The translations under genes and the position numbers were made by a program. From assembly GCA_000720535.1 (NCBI GenBank), contig JOAZ01000013.1, positions 1 through 64,000 of the forward strand: a DNA stretch of 64,000 bases. The letters are read 5' to 3'. The DNA comes from Streptomyces halstedii (GTDB taxonomy: Bacteria > Actinomycetota > Actinomycetes > Streptomycetales > Streptomycetaceae). The notes under the pieces were generated by a model that worked only from the letters and a program-made list of their open reading frames with translations, was not told the origin of the DNA and searched no databases. This document shows, piece after piece, positions 16,596 through 26,303 of the stretch (positions within the stretch are counted from its first letter, which is position 1; every line of letters starts with the position of its first letter).

Positions 16596-17834
16596 ATGGT
16601 GATCGGCGTGCAGCTTCGGTACAGCTTCCGCGTGTACCCGAGCGCCGGTCAGCGCATGGCGTTGGCGAGGGCGTTCGGGTGTGCTCGGGTCGTCTTCAAC
16701 GACGCCCTTCGGGCCCGTGAGACCGCCCGGGCCGCCGGGCTGGCGTTCATCCCGTCCGGCGAGCTGTCCAAGCAGCTCACCGCCTCGAAGAAGACCCCCG
16801 GGCGGGCATGGCTCGCCGAGGTGTCATCGGTCGTGTTGCAGCAGTCCCTGCGGGACCTGGACATCGCCTACAAGAACTTCTTCGACGGCCTCAAGGGCAA
16901 ACGCCCCACGACGGGGCCGCCCCGGTTCAAGTCACGCAAGGACACTCGGCAGTCGGTCCGGTTCACCGCCAACGCCGGATGGAAGATCACGACCGGCGGA
17001 AAGCTCCGGCTCCCCAAGGTCGGCGACGTGCCGGTCAGGTGGTCGCGCTCCCTGCCGGCCACCCCGCCCACGGTGACCGTGATCAAGGACAGCGCGGGCC
17101 GGTACTTCGCCTCGTTCGTCGTCGAGGCCGAGCCGAAGACACTGACCGTCACGGACAGCGTGGTCGGCATCGACCTGGGCCTGACCCACTTCGCGATCCT
17201 GTCCGACGGCACGAAGATCGACAGCCCCCGCTTCCTGCGCCGGGCCGAGAAGAAGCTCAAGAAGGCCCAGCGGGATCTCAGCCGGAAGGCGAAGGGGTCG
17301 AAGAACCGGGCGAAGGCCCGGATCAAGGTTGCGCGCGCCCACGCACGGACCGCCGATGCGCGGCGTGAGTTCCACCACCAGCTCTCCACGAAGATCATCC
17401 GCGACAACCAAGCGGTTGCGGTGGAAGACCTGGCGGTCAAAGGACTCGCCCGCACCCGCATGGCCAAGTCCGTGCACGACGCCGGATGGTCGGCGTTCAC
17501 CACGATGCTGGAGTACAAGGCCGCGAAGTACGGCCGGACCCTGATCAGGATCGGACGCTTCGAGCCGACGTCTCAGGTGTGCTCACAGTGCGGCGTCAAG
17601 GACGGCCCCAAGCCCCCGCACATCCGGGAATGGACGTGCGGCGCGTGCGGGGCCGTCCTCGATCGGGACGTCAACGCGGCGGTCAACATCGCCAAGGCGG
17701 CCGGACTGGCCGTGTCAGCCTGCGGAGCGCGGGTAAGACCGGTACTCGTACCGGCGCAGCGCGAAGAAACAGGAACCCATCCGAAGCCCCAGCCGGTGAC
17801 CACCGGCAGGCAGGCGGGGCTCTCCGTCCTTTAG
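16596..17834 (+). CDS. tnpB: RNA-guided endonuclease TnpB
   Basis: A 412-residue TnpB of the IS605/OMEGA type, the ancestor group of Cas12. The N-terminal part (LRYSFRVYPSAGQRMALARAFGCARVVFNDAL) is standard. The split RuvC nuclease has Asp in VGIDLGLTHFAIL (about 190), Glu in VAVEDLAVKGLA (about 276) and Asp in LDRDVNAAVNIAKAAG (about 357). The zinc ribbon is CSQCGVKDG with TCGACG. All catalytic residues are intact. ATG 16596 was chosen; GTG 16608 (VQLRYSF) has a better-spaced GGTGA upstream. It probably cuts empty donor sites using a guide RNA from the right end. Confidence 0.93.
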   Translation: MVIGVQLRYSFRVYPSAGQRMALARAFGCARVVFNDALRARETARAAGLAFIPSGELSKQLTASKKTPGRAWLAEVSSVVLQQSLRDLDIAYKNFFDGLKGKRPTTGPPRFKSRKDTRQSVRFTANAGWKITTGGKLRLPKVGDVPVRWSRSLPATPPTVTVIKDSAGRYFASFVVEAEPKTLTVTDSVVGIDLGLTHFAILSDGTKIDSPRFLRRAEKKLKKAQRDLSRKAKGSKNRAKARIKVARAHARTADARREFHHQLSTKIIRDNQAVAVEDLAVKGLARTRMAKSVHDAGWSAFTTMLEYKAAKYGRTLIRIGRFEPTSQVCSQCGVKDGPKPPHIREWTCGACGAVLDRDVNAAVNIAKAAGLAVSACGARVRPVLVPAQREETGTHPKPQPVTTGRQAGLSVL

Positions 17835-17851
17835 GGCGGAGAGGATGTCAA
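17700..17851 (+). ncRNA. Presumed omega/right-end guide RNA region
   Basis: In IS605-type elements the TnpB guide RNA overlaps the 3' end of tnpB and stops at the right end of the element, with the guide taken from flanking DNA. Here the right end has the expected terminal hairpin CTCTCCGTCC-TTTA-GGGCGGAGAG (17820-17843) followed by GATGTCAA. If the rule holds, the guide would begin at 17852. The 5' limit is an estimate; the call rests on family knowledge. Confidence 0.4.
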
Positions 17852-17898
17852 CTTGCACAGCGTCCATGACGCACCGCACCACGCGAGGGAGTACGACC

Positions 17899-18363
17899 AT
17901 GCAGAAGATCAGGCCCTGTCTGTGGTTCGACGGCCAGGCGCGGGAGGCCGCCGAGTTCTACGTCTCGGTGTTCGGCGGCGACTCCGCGGTCCTGGACGTC
18001 ACCTACAACGGCGAGGCCGCCCCCGGCGAGACCGGCGCCGTGCTCACCGTGGACTTCCGGCTCGCCGGCCAGGAGTACATGGCTCTCAACGGCGGCCCCG
18101 CGTTCACCTTCTCCGAGGCCGTCTCGCTCTCCGTCGACTGCGCCTCGCAGGAGGAGGTGGACCGGCTCTGGAGCGCCCTCACCGAAGGCGGCACGGAGAG
18201 CGACTGCGGCTGGCTGAAGGACCGGTACGGCTTCTCCTGGCAGATCGTCCCCAGGGTGCTGCCCGAGCTGCTGGGCGGCCCGGACAAGGCCAGGGCGGAG
18301 CGGGTCATGTGGGCGATGCTCACCATGCGCAAGCTGGACGTCGAGACCCTGCTCAAGGCCTGA
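17899..18363 (+). CDS. VOC family protein (PhnB-like)
   Basis: A 154-residue protein of the vicinal-oxygen-chelate fold, subgroup related to PhnB / 3-demethylubiquinone methyltransferase-like proteins. MQKIRPCLWFDGQAREAAEFYVSVFGGDS, then a FRLAGQEYMALNGGPAFTFSEAVSLSVDC block and YGFSWQIVPRVLPELLG, are family hallmarks. The function is unknown. ATG 17899 has GAGGGAG 7 bases upstream; a longer frame starts inside the IS605 end and is unlikely. The IS605 right end lies only 47 bp upstream, so the insertion may have replaced its promoter. Confidence 0.85.
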   Translation: MQKIRPCLWFDGQAREAAEFYVSVFGGDSAVLDVTYNGEAAPGETGAVLTVDFRLAGQEYMALNGGPAFTFSEAVSLSVDCASQEEVDRLWSALTEGGTESDCGWLKDRYGFSWQIVPRVLPELLGGPDKARAERVMWAMLTMRKLDVETLLKA

Positions 18364-18456
18364 ACCGGCGGCTCGCGCGACCCCCGGACCGGTGGCGGGT
18401 GCGGCCTCCGGCCGACGGGCGCACCCTGGAAAGAGGACTCCCAGGAGGTGACCGTC

Positions 18457-18729
18457 ATGATGGAGACCACGGTCGGATGGCACATCGAGCTGGAATTCGA
18501 GGAGGACACCCACCGGACCCGCGCGGCCGCCCTGGTGCGGCTGGCGGACGGGACGGAGGTGCGGGCCCACGGATACGCCAGCCGCCACCCCACCGACGCC
18601 GAACAGCCGAGGGTGGGCGAGGAGATCGCCGGTGCCCGGGCGCTCAACGAGATGGCGATGAAGCTGCTCACCAAGGCGCACGACGAGATCGACGAGGCGT
18701 CCGGCAGGGCGTCCTATCCGCTGACCTGA
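18457..18729 (+). CDS. DUF1876 (dsRBD-fold) small protein
   Basis: A 90-residue protein. VGWHIELEFEEDTHRTRAAALVRLADGTEVRAHGYASRHP followed by RVGEEIAGARALNEMAMKLLTKAHDEID is the DUF1876 pattern, a small actinobacterial family with a fold like double-stranded RNA binding domains; several copies per genome are common. Its role is unknown. ATG 18457 is placed 8 bases after AGGAGG; the upstream GTG 18448 overlaps that site and is rejected. A tandem CTGAC tract overlaps its stop codon. Confidence 0.85.
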   Translation: MMETTVGWHIELEFEEDTHRTRAAALVRLADGTEVRAHGYASRHPTDAEQPRVGEEIAGARALNEMAMKLLTKAHDEIDEASGRASYPLT

Positions 18730-18751
18730 CTGACCTGACCTGACCTGACCT

Positions 18752-18777
18752 GACCGCCCGGCTCCGGCCGGGCGGTC
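18752..18777. terminator. Strong hairpin terminator after DUF1876 gene
   Basis: GACCGCCCGGC and GCCGGGCGGTC form a perfect 11-bp stem with a TCCG tetraloop. It is directly preceded by a tandem CTGAC/TGACC tract (18721-18755). The stem can act in both directions; the next gene is convergent. Confidence 0.75.
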
Positions 18778-18835
18778 GGCACGTCCAGAAGGCGCGCGTC
18801 TCCCGCCGACGCGCCCCCAGGCCGTCAGGGGCGCT

Positions 18836-20107
18836 TCAGGGCCGCTTCAGGGGCTGTCCGATCAGCATGGTGGGTGCCCCGGCCACCCGGGTCAGGAACA
18901 CGGTGGCCGCATGGGGTCCCTGGAGCTTCATCTTCCGCCGCAGCTCCTCCGGTTCGACCGCGGAGCCGCGCTTCTTGACGGTCAGGACACCGATCCGCCG
19001 CTCCCTGAGCAGGGCCTTCAGCCGCTTCATGTGGAAGGGCAGCTGGTCGGTGATCTCGTACCCGGTCGCGTACGGCGAGGGGTGCGGCTCGTCGCTCGTG
19101 ACGTACGCGATCGTCTCGTCGATCAGTCTGCCGCCGCACCGGGCCACGACGGCGGCGACCAGGTGCGCCCGGATGACGGCGCCGTCCGGTTCGTAGAGGT
19201 ACCGGCCGACCGGCCCCACGGGCGGGGCGGGCAGCGGGGCGGTGGCGGTGAGGGCCGCGCCGGAGGGGAGCAGGGTGGCGCGGAAGGTGCCCGGCTCGAT
19301 GCCCTGGCCGAACCAGAGCACGGCCTCCTTCACGTCGCCGCCGTCCGAGATCCACTCGGCCTCGGCGTGCGGGCCGATCGCCTCGTGCGGGATGCCCGGG
19401 GCGATCTTCAGCGCGGCGCGCGGGGCCCTCAGCGCGGCCTCGGTCGCCCAGGACAGCGGCGGTGAGTAGGCCTCCGGGTCGAAGATCCGTCCGCGTCCGC
19501 CGCGCCGGGCCGGATCGACGAACACCGCGTCGTAGGCGGAGGTGTCGATCTCCGTGACGTCCGCGCACCGCACCTCGATCCGGTCCTGGAGGCCGAGCGC
19601 CTCCGCGTTGGCGCGGGCGACGACCGCGGTGAGCGGGTCGCGGTCCACGGCCAGCACCGAGATGCCCCGGCGGGCCAGCGCGATGGCGTCGCCGCCGATC
19701 CCGCAGCACAGGTCGGCCACGCTCCGTACGCCGCCGAGGCGGGCGAACCGCTCGGCGCGGTGGGCGGCGACCGAGGTGCGGGTGGCCTGTTCGACCCCGT
19801 CGGGGGTGAAGAACATCCGGTACGCGTCGTCCGCCCCGAACTTCGCCACCGCGCGCTGCCGCAGCCGGGCCTGGCCGAGCGCCGCCGACACCAGGGAGGC
19901 GGGGTGGTCGCGGCGCAGCCGGGTCGCGGTGGCCAGCTCACGCGCGGGGTCGTGGTCGCGCAGTTCGTCCAGGAGCGCCGTGCCCCGGGGGGTGCGCAGG
20001 GCGGCGAAGACGGTGAGGGGGTCGGCCGGACCGGTCTCCTCGGACGGACGGCCGTCGTCACCGGTCGCCGGCGGATGGGTGTCTTCGGGCGAGGGAAGGG
20101 CGTTCAC
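18836..20107 (-). CDS. THUMP-like class I SAM methyltransferase
   Basis: A 423-residue methyltransferase. SAM motif I is VADLCCGIGGDAIALARRG, followed by VLAVDRDPLTAVVARANAEALG. The substrate-side motif is VFVDPARRGGRGRIFDPEAYSPPL. The C-terminal part, RRIGVLTVKKRGSAVEPEELRRKMKLQG, fits the THUMP-like domain of these proteins, which suggests an RNA substrate; this is inferred from family. GTG 20107 was chosen at the beginning of the conserved protein; there is no strong ribosome binding site. It is convergent with the DUF1876 gene and divergent from the deacetylase, with a 90-bp gap. Confidence 0.85.
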   Translation of the reverse strand: MNALPSPEDTHPPATGDDGRPSEETGPADPLTVFAALRTPRGTALLDELRDHDPARELATATRLRRDHPASLVSAALGQARLRQRAVAKFGADDAYRMFFTPDGVEQATRTSVAAHRAERFARLGGVRSVADLCCGIGGDAIALARRGISVLAVDRDPLTAVVARANAEALGLQDRIEVRCADVTEIDTSAYDAVFVDPARRGGRGRIFDPEAYSPPLSWATEAALRAPRAALKIAPGIPHEAIGPHAEAEWISDGGDVKEAVLWFGQGIEPGTFRATLLPSGAALTATAPLPAPPVGPVGRYLYEPDGAVIRAHLVAAVVARCGGRLIDETIAYVTSDEPHPSPYATGYEITDQLPFHMKRLKALLRERRIGVLTVKKRGSAVEPEELRRKMKLQGPHAATVFLTRVAGAPTMLIGQPLKRP

Positions 20108-20197
20108 CGGTCCATTGTGAGCCAGTCGGTGGGACCGGCCGGAGCCGGTGGAGTGTCGGGGCGGGCGGCCGGGGACCGGCTGGCAGGATGCGGCGCC

Positions 20198-21154
20198 ATG
20201 CAGACAGTACGACAAAACGAAAAGTTCTCCACGAAACGTCACAGACCGGTCTGCGCGCTCGCGGCCGCCCTGGTGGTCGCCGCCGTCGCCTCCGGCTGCG
20301 CCGACGGAGGGAGTGACGGACCCCGTTGGGTCCCGTCCGCCTCGCCCGCCGCGGGCCGGCCGGGGGCGGCGGCCGGCCAGGCGGGGCCCGCCCCCGAAGC
20401 GGACACCCGGGCCGAGGAGATGAAGCGGCAGCAGGCGGCCCGGGTGGCCGCCGCCAAGAAGTGGGGGCTGGCGAAGGTCCCGCTGGCCGCTCCGGCGCCG
20501 CCCGCGAAGAAACCGCTCATCCCCACCCGCGAGGGGTTCGAGATCGACGGTGCCGAGGGCGAGGACCTCCCCCCGGTCTTCACCACCGTGCCGACCAAGG
20601 AGCGGATCGTCTTCCTGACGATGGACGACGGTTCGGAGAAGGACCCCGAACTGCTGCGGATGATGACGGAGCTGAACATCCCGTACAGCGCCTTCCTCAG
20701 CGACTACGAGGTGAACGACGACTACGGCTACTTCGAGGAGATGCAGAAGCGCGGCGTCACCCTCAACAACCACACGCTCAACCACCCCTATCTCCCCGGG
20801 CTCTCGGAGGAGGAGCAGCGCGAGGAGATCTGCGGCGAGCAGGAGAAGATCGAGAAGCGCTTCGGGAAGCGGCCCGCCCTGCTCCGGCCGCCGTACGGCA
20901 ACTACAACGGCGACACCCTGCGGATCGCCAAGTCCTGCGGCGTCAAGGCCGTGCCCCTGTGGGCCGCCGAGGCGTTCCCCGACCACATGGAGTGGCGGGA
21001 GTGGGACCAGGACCTGCACCCGGGCGACATCATCCTCACCCACTTCCGCGGACGGTCGGACTGGGACGCGTCCATGACCGACCTGGTCCGCAACGTCATG
21101 AAGACGGTCACCGACAAGGGATACGCCGTGGCCAGGCTGGAGGACTACGTCTGA
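20198..21154 (+). CDS. Polysaccharide deacetylase lipoprotein
   Basis: A 318-residue lipoprotein with a NodB-type deacetylase domain. The signal peptide ends in a lipobox (LVVAAVASGC, Cys about residue 32), so it is anchored outside the membrane. The catalytic domain has RIVFLTMDDGSEKDPELL (motif 1, D-D), NNHTLNHPYLPGLS (motif 2, H-xxx-H), RPALLRPPYGNYNGDTL (motif 3) and LHPGDIILTHF (motif 5). Motif 1 reads MDDGSE rather than the usual FDDGP. It probably deacetylates a wall or capsule sugar. The ATG has little ribosome binding site; CAGGAT lies 8 bases upstream. Confidence 0.88.
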   Translation: MQTVRQNEKFSTKRHRPVCALAAALVVAAVASGCADGGSDGPRWVPSASPAAGRPGAAAGQAGPAPEADTRAEEMKRQQAARVAAAKKWGLAKVPLAAPAPPAKKPLIPTREGFEIDGAEGEDLPPVFTTVPTKERIVFLTMDDGSEKDPELLRMMTELNIPYSAFLSDYEVNDDYGYFEEMQKRGVTLNNHTLNHPYLPGLSEEEQREEICGEQEKIEKRFGKRPALLRPPYGNYNGDTLRIAKSCGVKAVPLWAAEAFPDHMEWREWDQDLHPGDIILTHFRGRSDWDASMTDLVRNVMKTVTDKGYAVARLEDYV

Positions 21155-21282
21155 CACGCCGTCCGCCCCAGGGGCGGAACCCCTCCCCTCAGGACCCCGT
21201 CGTGCGGAACGCCGCGGCGGGGTTCCGCGTTGTCCCGGGTGCGTACCGGGGGGGTCCGCCCGCGCCACGCGGGGGTGGTGAA

Positions 21283-21309
21283 TTGGCACTCCGCTTGACC
21301 GAGTGCTAA
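21283..21309. promoter_or_regulatory. CIRCE operator 1 (HrcA site)
   Basis: TTGGCACTC-N9-GAGTGCTAA, one mismatch from the consensus TTAGCACTC-N9-GAGTGCTAA. The N9 spacer contains the -35 box TTGACC of the groES promoter, so bound HrcA would block RNA polymerase directly. Confidence 0.93.
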
Positions 21310-21322
21310 TCGTCGCCATAGT
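21295..21322 (+). promoter_or_regulatory. groES-groEL1 promoter
   Basis: A -35 box TTGACC (21295-21300) and -10-like CATAGT (21317-21322) are 16 bases apart. The -35 box lies inside the first CIRCE element, and the start of transcription lies just before the second one, giving heat-inducible, HrcA-repressed expression. Confidence 0.75.
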
Positions 21323-21329
21323 CTCGTGC

Positions 21330-21356
21330 CTGGCACTCCCCACTGGAGAGTGCCAG
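21330..21356. promoter_or_regulatory. CIRCE operator 2 (HrcA site)
   Basis: CTGGCACTC-N9-GAGTGCCAG is a perfect 9-bp inverted repeat with the CIRCE spacing. It lies 20 bases after the first site, at or just after the predicted transcription start, so HrcA bound here would act as a second roadblock. Confidence 0.9.
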
Positions 21357-21462
21357 CACCACCGTGCGACAGGACAGGTCCGGCACCCGCGACGACGGAT
21401 CGGCCAGTCGCCACCCACAGACTGTTAAACCCCGTGAGATCTCCGAAGGGGGAGACCGGATC

Positions 21463-21771
21463 GTGTCGACCACCAGCTCCAAGGTTGCGATCAAGCCGCT
21501 TGAGGACCGCATTGTGGTCCAGCCGCTCGACGCCGAGCAGACCACGGCTTCCGGCCTGGTCATTCCGGACACCGCCAAGGAGAAGCCCCAGGAGGGCGTC
21601 GTCCTGGCCGTGGGACCGGGCCGCTTCGAGAACGGCGAGCGCCTTCCGCTCGACGTCAAGACCGGCGATGTCGTGCTCTACAGCAAGTACGGCGGCACCG
21701 AGGTGAAGTACAACGGCGAGGAGTACCTCGTCCTCTCGGCGCGCGACGTTCTCGCGATCATCGAGAAGTAG
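21463..21771 (+). CDS. groES: Co-chaperonin GroES
   Basis: A 102-residue 10-kDa chaperonin that caps the GroEL ring. [46 protein letters not shown] contains the mobile loop, and [31 protein letters not shown] is the standard end. GTG 21463 has GGGGGAG 9 bases upstream. It is followed by groEL1 after 98 bp and shares its transcript, under HrcA/CIRCE control. Confidence 0.98.
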   Translation: MSTTSSKVAIKPLEDRIVVQPLDAEQTTASGLVIPDTAKEKPQEGVVLAVGPGRFENGERLPLDVKTGDVVLYSKYGGTEVKYNGEEYLVLSARDVLAIIEK

Positions 21772-21824
21772 TTCACCCACGTTTGCTTCTGTTCTGCGCC
21801 CCTGGCCCCCTGCGAGATGACTAG

Positions 21825-23492
<1,668 letters not shown>

Positions 23493-23508
23493 TACGGCTC
23501 CGTACACA

Positions 23509-23551
23509 GCCGAGGCCCGGTGCCCCCGTCGCGGGGGCACCGGGCCTCGGC
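23509..23551. terminator. Bidirectional terminator, groEL1 / SDR
   Basis: A perfect 19-bp stem: GCCGAGGCCCGGTGCCCCC (23509-23527) pairs with 23533-23551 around a 5-nt loop. It lies between two convergent genes, 16 bases after the groEL1 stop. Confidence 0.9.
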
Positions 23552-23578
23552 CGTACCGCTCGACAGCGGAGGCGGCGG

Positions 23579-24352
23579 CTACCGCGGACCGTAGGAGCGG
23601 CCCGCGCGGGAGGTGACCCCGCCCAGCAGGGCGCGGGGCGTCACCTTGACCAGCCCCATCAGCGCCTTGTAGCGGGGATCGGGGATCGACACCGACGTAC
23701 CGCGGGCCAGGTCCGACAGGGCCGCCTCGACGACCTTGTCGGCGTCCAGCCACATCCAGCCCGGGATGTTCCCGGTGCCCATCCCCGCCCGGTCGTGGAA
23801 CTCGGTCCGCACGAAGCCGGGGCACAGCGCCATCAGCCGCACCCCCGTACCCGCCAGGTCCTTCGCCACGCCCTGGGTGAACTGCACGACCCACGCCTTC
23901 GAGGCGCCGTACGTGCCCCGGGGCAGGAAGGCCGCCACCGAGGCCACGTTGACCACCCCGCCGCGACCGCGCTCCCGCATCCCGGTCACCGCGGCCGAGG
24001 TCAGCCGCAGCACCGCCTCGCAGTGCACCTTCAGCATCGTCAGCTCGTCGGCCACGGGGACGTCGAGATACCGCCCCTTGTTGCCGAAGCCGGCGTTGTT
24101 GACCAGCAGGTCGATCGGGCTGACCCGGTCGCCCAGCCGTGTCTCGACCGCCTCGATCCCGGCGTCCGTGGCGAGGTCGGCCGTCAGCACCTCCGCCTCG
24201 ATGCCGTGCCGGTCGTGCAGCTCCGTGGCCTGTGCCCGCAGCCGTTCGGTGTCACGTGCCACCAGGACCAGGTTGTGCCCGTCGGCCGCGAGCCGCCGTG
24301 CGAAGGCGGCGCCGATGCCCGCCGTCGCGCCCGTAATCAGTGCACTCGTCAT
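23579..24352 (-). CDS. Short-chain dehydrogenase/reductase
   Basis: A 257-residue Rossmann-fold oxidoreductase of the classical SDR type. The cofactor motif is ALITGATAGIGAAFARRLAADG (T-G-x3-G-x-G). NNAGFGNKG, then the catalytic Ser in VVNVASVAAFLPRGTYGASKAWV with Y-x3-K, are intact. LVARDTERL suggests NADP(H) preference because of the Arg after the second strand. The substrate is unknown. ATG 24352 was chosen over GTG 24361; TAACGT lies 7 bases before the ATG on this strand and there is no ribosome binding site, so the mRNA is probably leaderless. Confidence 0.9.
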   Translation of the reverse strand: MTSALITGATAGIGAAFARRLAADGHNLVLVARDTERLRAQATELHDRHGIEAEVLTADLATDAGIEAVETRLGDRVSPIDLLVNNAGFGNKGRYLDVPVADELTMLKVHCEAVLRLTSAAVTGMRERGRGGVVNVASVAAFLPRGTYGASKAWVVQFTQGVAKDLAGTGVRLMALCPGFVRTEFHDRAGMGTGNIPGWMWLDADKVVEAALSDLARGTSVSIPDPRYKALMGLVKVTPRALLGGVTSRAGRSYGPR

Positions 24353-24406
24353 ACGCGGCACGTTAGTGCCCCGAGGAAACGGGCGGCAGGCCAGCCCGGA
24401 CCGTGG

Positions 24407-25075
24407 TCAGGAAGGATGCGCGGCCACGTACTCCCGGGCCGTCCGCAGCGTCTCCCGGTGCAACGCGTCCCCGGCCGCCAGCAGAGCCGGAAGCAGCTGC
24501 CGCTCGGTCGTCACCGCCCTGAACTGGAGCGCGGCCGTGACCGAGTGGTCCGGCCGGTGGACGATCTCGATGGGGTCCCCCGCCCGGACCGACCCCGGCC
24601 GCACCACCCGCAGGTACGCACCGGTCACCCCCCGCTGCGTGAACCGCTTCACCCAGCCCCGCTCGCCCACATGACCCGCGAACGTACGGCAGGGGATACG
24701 GCCGGACGTCACCTCAAGCACCAGTTCGCCGCCGATCAGCCAGCGCTCCCCGATCAGCGCCTCGCTGACCGTGAGACCCGAGGTCGTCAGGTTCTCGCCG
24801 AAGCAGCCGTTGGGCACCGGCCGGCCCAGCTCCTTCTCCCAGGCGTCGAGCTCCTCGCGCGCGAAGGCGTACACCGCCTGGTCGGAGCCGCCGTGATGGC
24901 GCAGGTCGCACACCGAGTCACCGGTCAGACCGCTGCCGCCGACACCCTTGGGGCCGGGGTCGCTCACCTGGACGGGCCCCTCGGCCGGACGCTTGTCGAT
25001 GCCGGTGAACCCGCCGGCGCCGTTGGTGTGCGCGGAGGGCCGAGGGCGTCCCAGATTCACGGTGAGCAGCTTCAT
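24407..25075 (-). CDS. MOSC domain protein
   Basis: A 222-residue MOSC (molybdenum cofactor sulfurase C-terminal-like) protein of the YiiM type. LTGDSVCDLRHHGGSDQAVYAFAREELDAW and GCFGENLTTSGL are the family core. RIPCRTFAGHV holds the conserved Cys expected to bind the molybdenum cofactor or sulfur. YiiM-type proteins reduce N-hydroxylated compounds; whether this one does is inference. ATG 25075 has TAGGGT 7 bases upstream, so the mRNA may be leaderless. It is divergent from a LysR regulator with an 81-bp gap, suggesting control by it. Confidence 0.88.
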   Translation of the reverse strand: MKLLTVNLGRPRPSAHTNGAGGFTGIDKRPAEGPVQVSDPGPKGVGGSGLTGDSVCDLRHHGGSDQAVYAFAREELDAWEKELGRPVPNGCFGENLTTSGLTVSEALIGERWLIGGELVLEVTSGRIPCRTFAGHVGERGWVKRFTQRGVTGAYLRVVRPGSVRAGDPIEIVHRPDHSVTAALQFRAVTTERQLLPALLAAGDALHRETLRTAREYVAAHPS

Positions 25076-25156
25076 GGTGCTCACCCTAGCCATGCGGACA
25101 TCAAAGACTCACCCGATTAATCCCCCTGTGCTGCAAGCATCGCTTATGGTTGAAGG

Positions 25157-26047
25157 GTGATCGAAGCCCGTCATCTCCGAGTCCTGCGCGCCGTGTCGAC
25201 GACCGGCTCGTTCTCCGCCGCCGCGCGCGAACTGGGCTGCACCCAGCCCGCCGTCAGCCAGCAGATGAAGGCCCTGGAGTCCTCGGCCGGTACCCCGCTG
25301 CTCATCCGCGCGGGCCGCGAGATGCGGCTCACCCAGGCGGGACAGGCGCTGGTGCGCCACGCGTCCGGCATCCTCGCGGGGCTGACCGCCGCCGAGGAGG
25401 AGGTCGCGGCCATCGCCGGGCTGCGGGCCGGCCGGGTCCGGCTGGTGTCGTTCCCCAGCGGCAGCTCCACCCTGGTCCCCGGGGCGCTGGCCGCCCTGCG
25501 CGCCGCGCACCCGGGTACCCGGGTCTCGCTGGTCGAGGCGGAGCCGCCGCGCTCGGTGGAGATGCTCCGGGACGGCGACTGCGACATCGCGCTGGCCTTC
25601 CGGTACGGGGCGGCCTGCGGCGAGTGGGACGACCTCGTGGTGCGCCCGCTGCTCGCGGACCGGCTGGTCGGGCTGGTCCCCGAAGGGCACCGGCTGGCCG
25701 GCGCGGAGACGGTGGGCATCGGGGAGCTGGCGGGGGAGCCGTGGATCGCCGGCTGCCCGCGCTGCCGCCGTCAGCTGGTGGAGGTCTGCGAGACGTCCGG
25801 GTTCACACCCCGGATCGACTTCGCCACCGACGACTACCCGGCGGTGATCGGCCTGGTCGGGGCCGGCCTCGGCGTCGCCGTGCTGCCGGAGCTGGCCATC
25901 GAGTCGGTACGCGCCAAGGGGACCCGCACCGTGACGGTGGAGCCCGCGGTGGAGCGGGAGATCGTCGCGCTCACCCTCCCGGACCTCGCCCAGGTCCCCG
26001 CGGTCGCGGCCACCCTGGACGAGCTGGCCCGAGCGGCCACGCGCTGA
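25157..26047 (+). CDS. LysR family transcriptional regulator
   Basis: A 296-residue LysR-type regulator. The N-terminal winged helix is clear (MIEARHLRVLRAVSTTGSFSAAARELGCTQPAVSQQMKALE). The effector domain starts around residue 90 (GRVRLVSFPSGSSTLVPGALAALRAAHPG) and includes GCPRCRR, two Cys residues that could respond to redox or metal. It is divergent from the MOSC gene. GTG 25157 follows TATGGT by 6 bases, which again suggests a leaderless transcript; a GAAGG directly touching the GTG is too close to serve as a ribosome binding site. Confidence 0.9.
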   Translation: MIEARHLRVLRAVSTTGSFSAAARELGCTQPAVSQQMKALESSAGTPLLIRAGREMRLTQAGQALVRHASGILAGLTAAEEEVAAIAGLRAGRVRLVSFPSGSSTLVPGALAALRAAHPGTRVSLVEAEPPRSVEMLRDGDCDIALAFRYGAACGEWDDLVVRPLLADRLVGLVPEGHRLAGAETVGIGELAGEPWIAGCPRCRRQLVEVCETSGFTPRIDFATDDYPAVIGLVGAGLGVAVLPELAIESVRAKGTRTVTVEPAVEREIVALTLPDLAQVPAVAATLDELARAATR

Positions 26048-26303
26048 CCCGGGGCGGGGCCGGGCGCCGCGGATCCAGGGCCGGGTCCTGAGAATCGGTC
26101 CTGGGGGGCCGGGGTGCCGAGGGTCCGGTGCCGGGAGTCGGGGGTGGTGAGAGCCCGGTGCCCGGACTCGGTGGTGGTGAGAGTCCGGCGCCGAGGGCCC
26201 GCCGCTGTGGATCCGCCGCTGGGGGTCCGGGGCCGGGGGTGCCTGTCCAGAGGACGATTCCCGGACAGAAACGTTTCTGCGTTCGATGGCGCCGTGAGGT
26301 GTC
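26048..26303. other. Gap between LysR gene and whiD with imperfect repeats
   Basis: About 256 bases between two convergent genes. It contains two adjacent 30-nt imperfect direct repeats (26135-26164 and 26165-26194), each around the core GGTGGTGAGAG, and several variants of GGTCCGG and GCCGAGGG. The composition is G-rich on the plus strand. No gene was recognised. Confidence 0.55.

Larger units (their letters stand above)
16100..17851. mobile_element. IS200/IS605-type element with tnpA and tnpB
   Basis: A compact element with divergent tnpA (minus) and tnpB (plus), the IS605 arrangement. Both genes look intact. The right end is marked by a 10-bp hairpin (17820-17843) followed by TCAA at 17848-17851, like the cleavage tetranucleotide of known IS605 right ends. 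The left end is less certain: it lies between the operon terminator at 16044 and the tnpA stop at 16152, and I place it at about 16100 only approximately. Such elements make no target duplication. It sits between the tsaD operon and the VOC gene, ending 47 bp before the VOC start codon. Confidence 0.75.

Noticed and set aside
18721..18755. CTGAC tandem tract as a regulator site
   Set aside because: It overlaps a stop codon and runs into a terminator; simple slippage is the more likely explanation.
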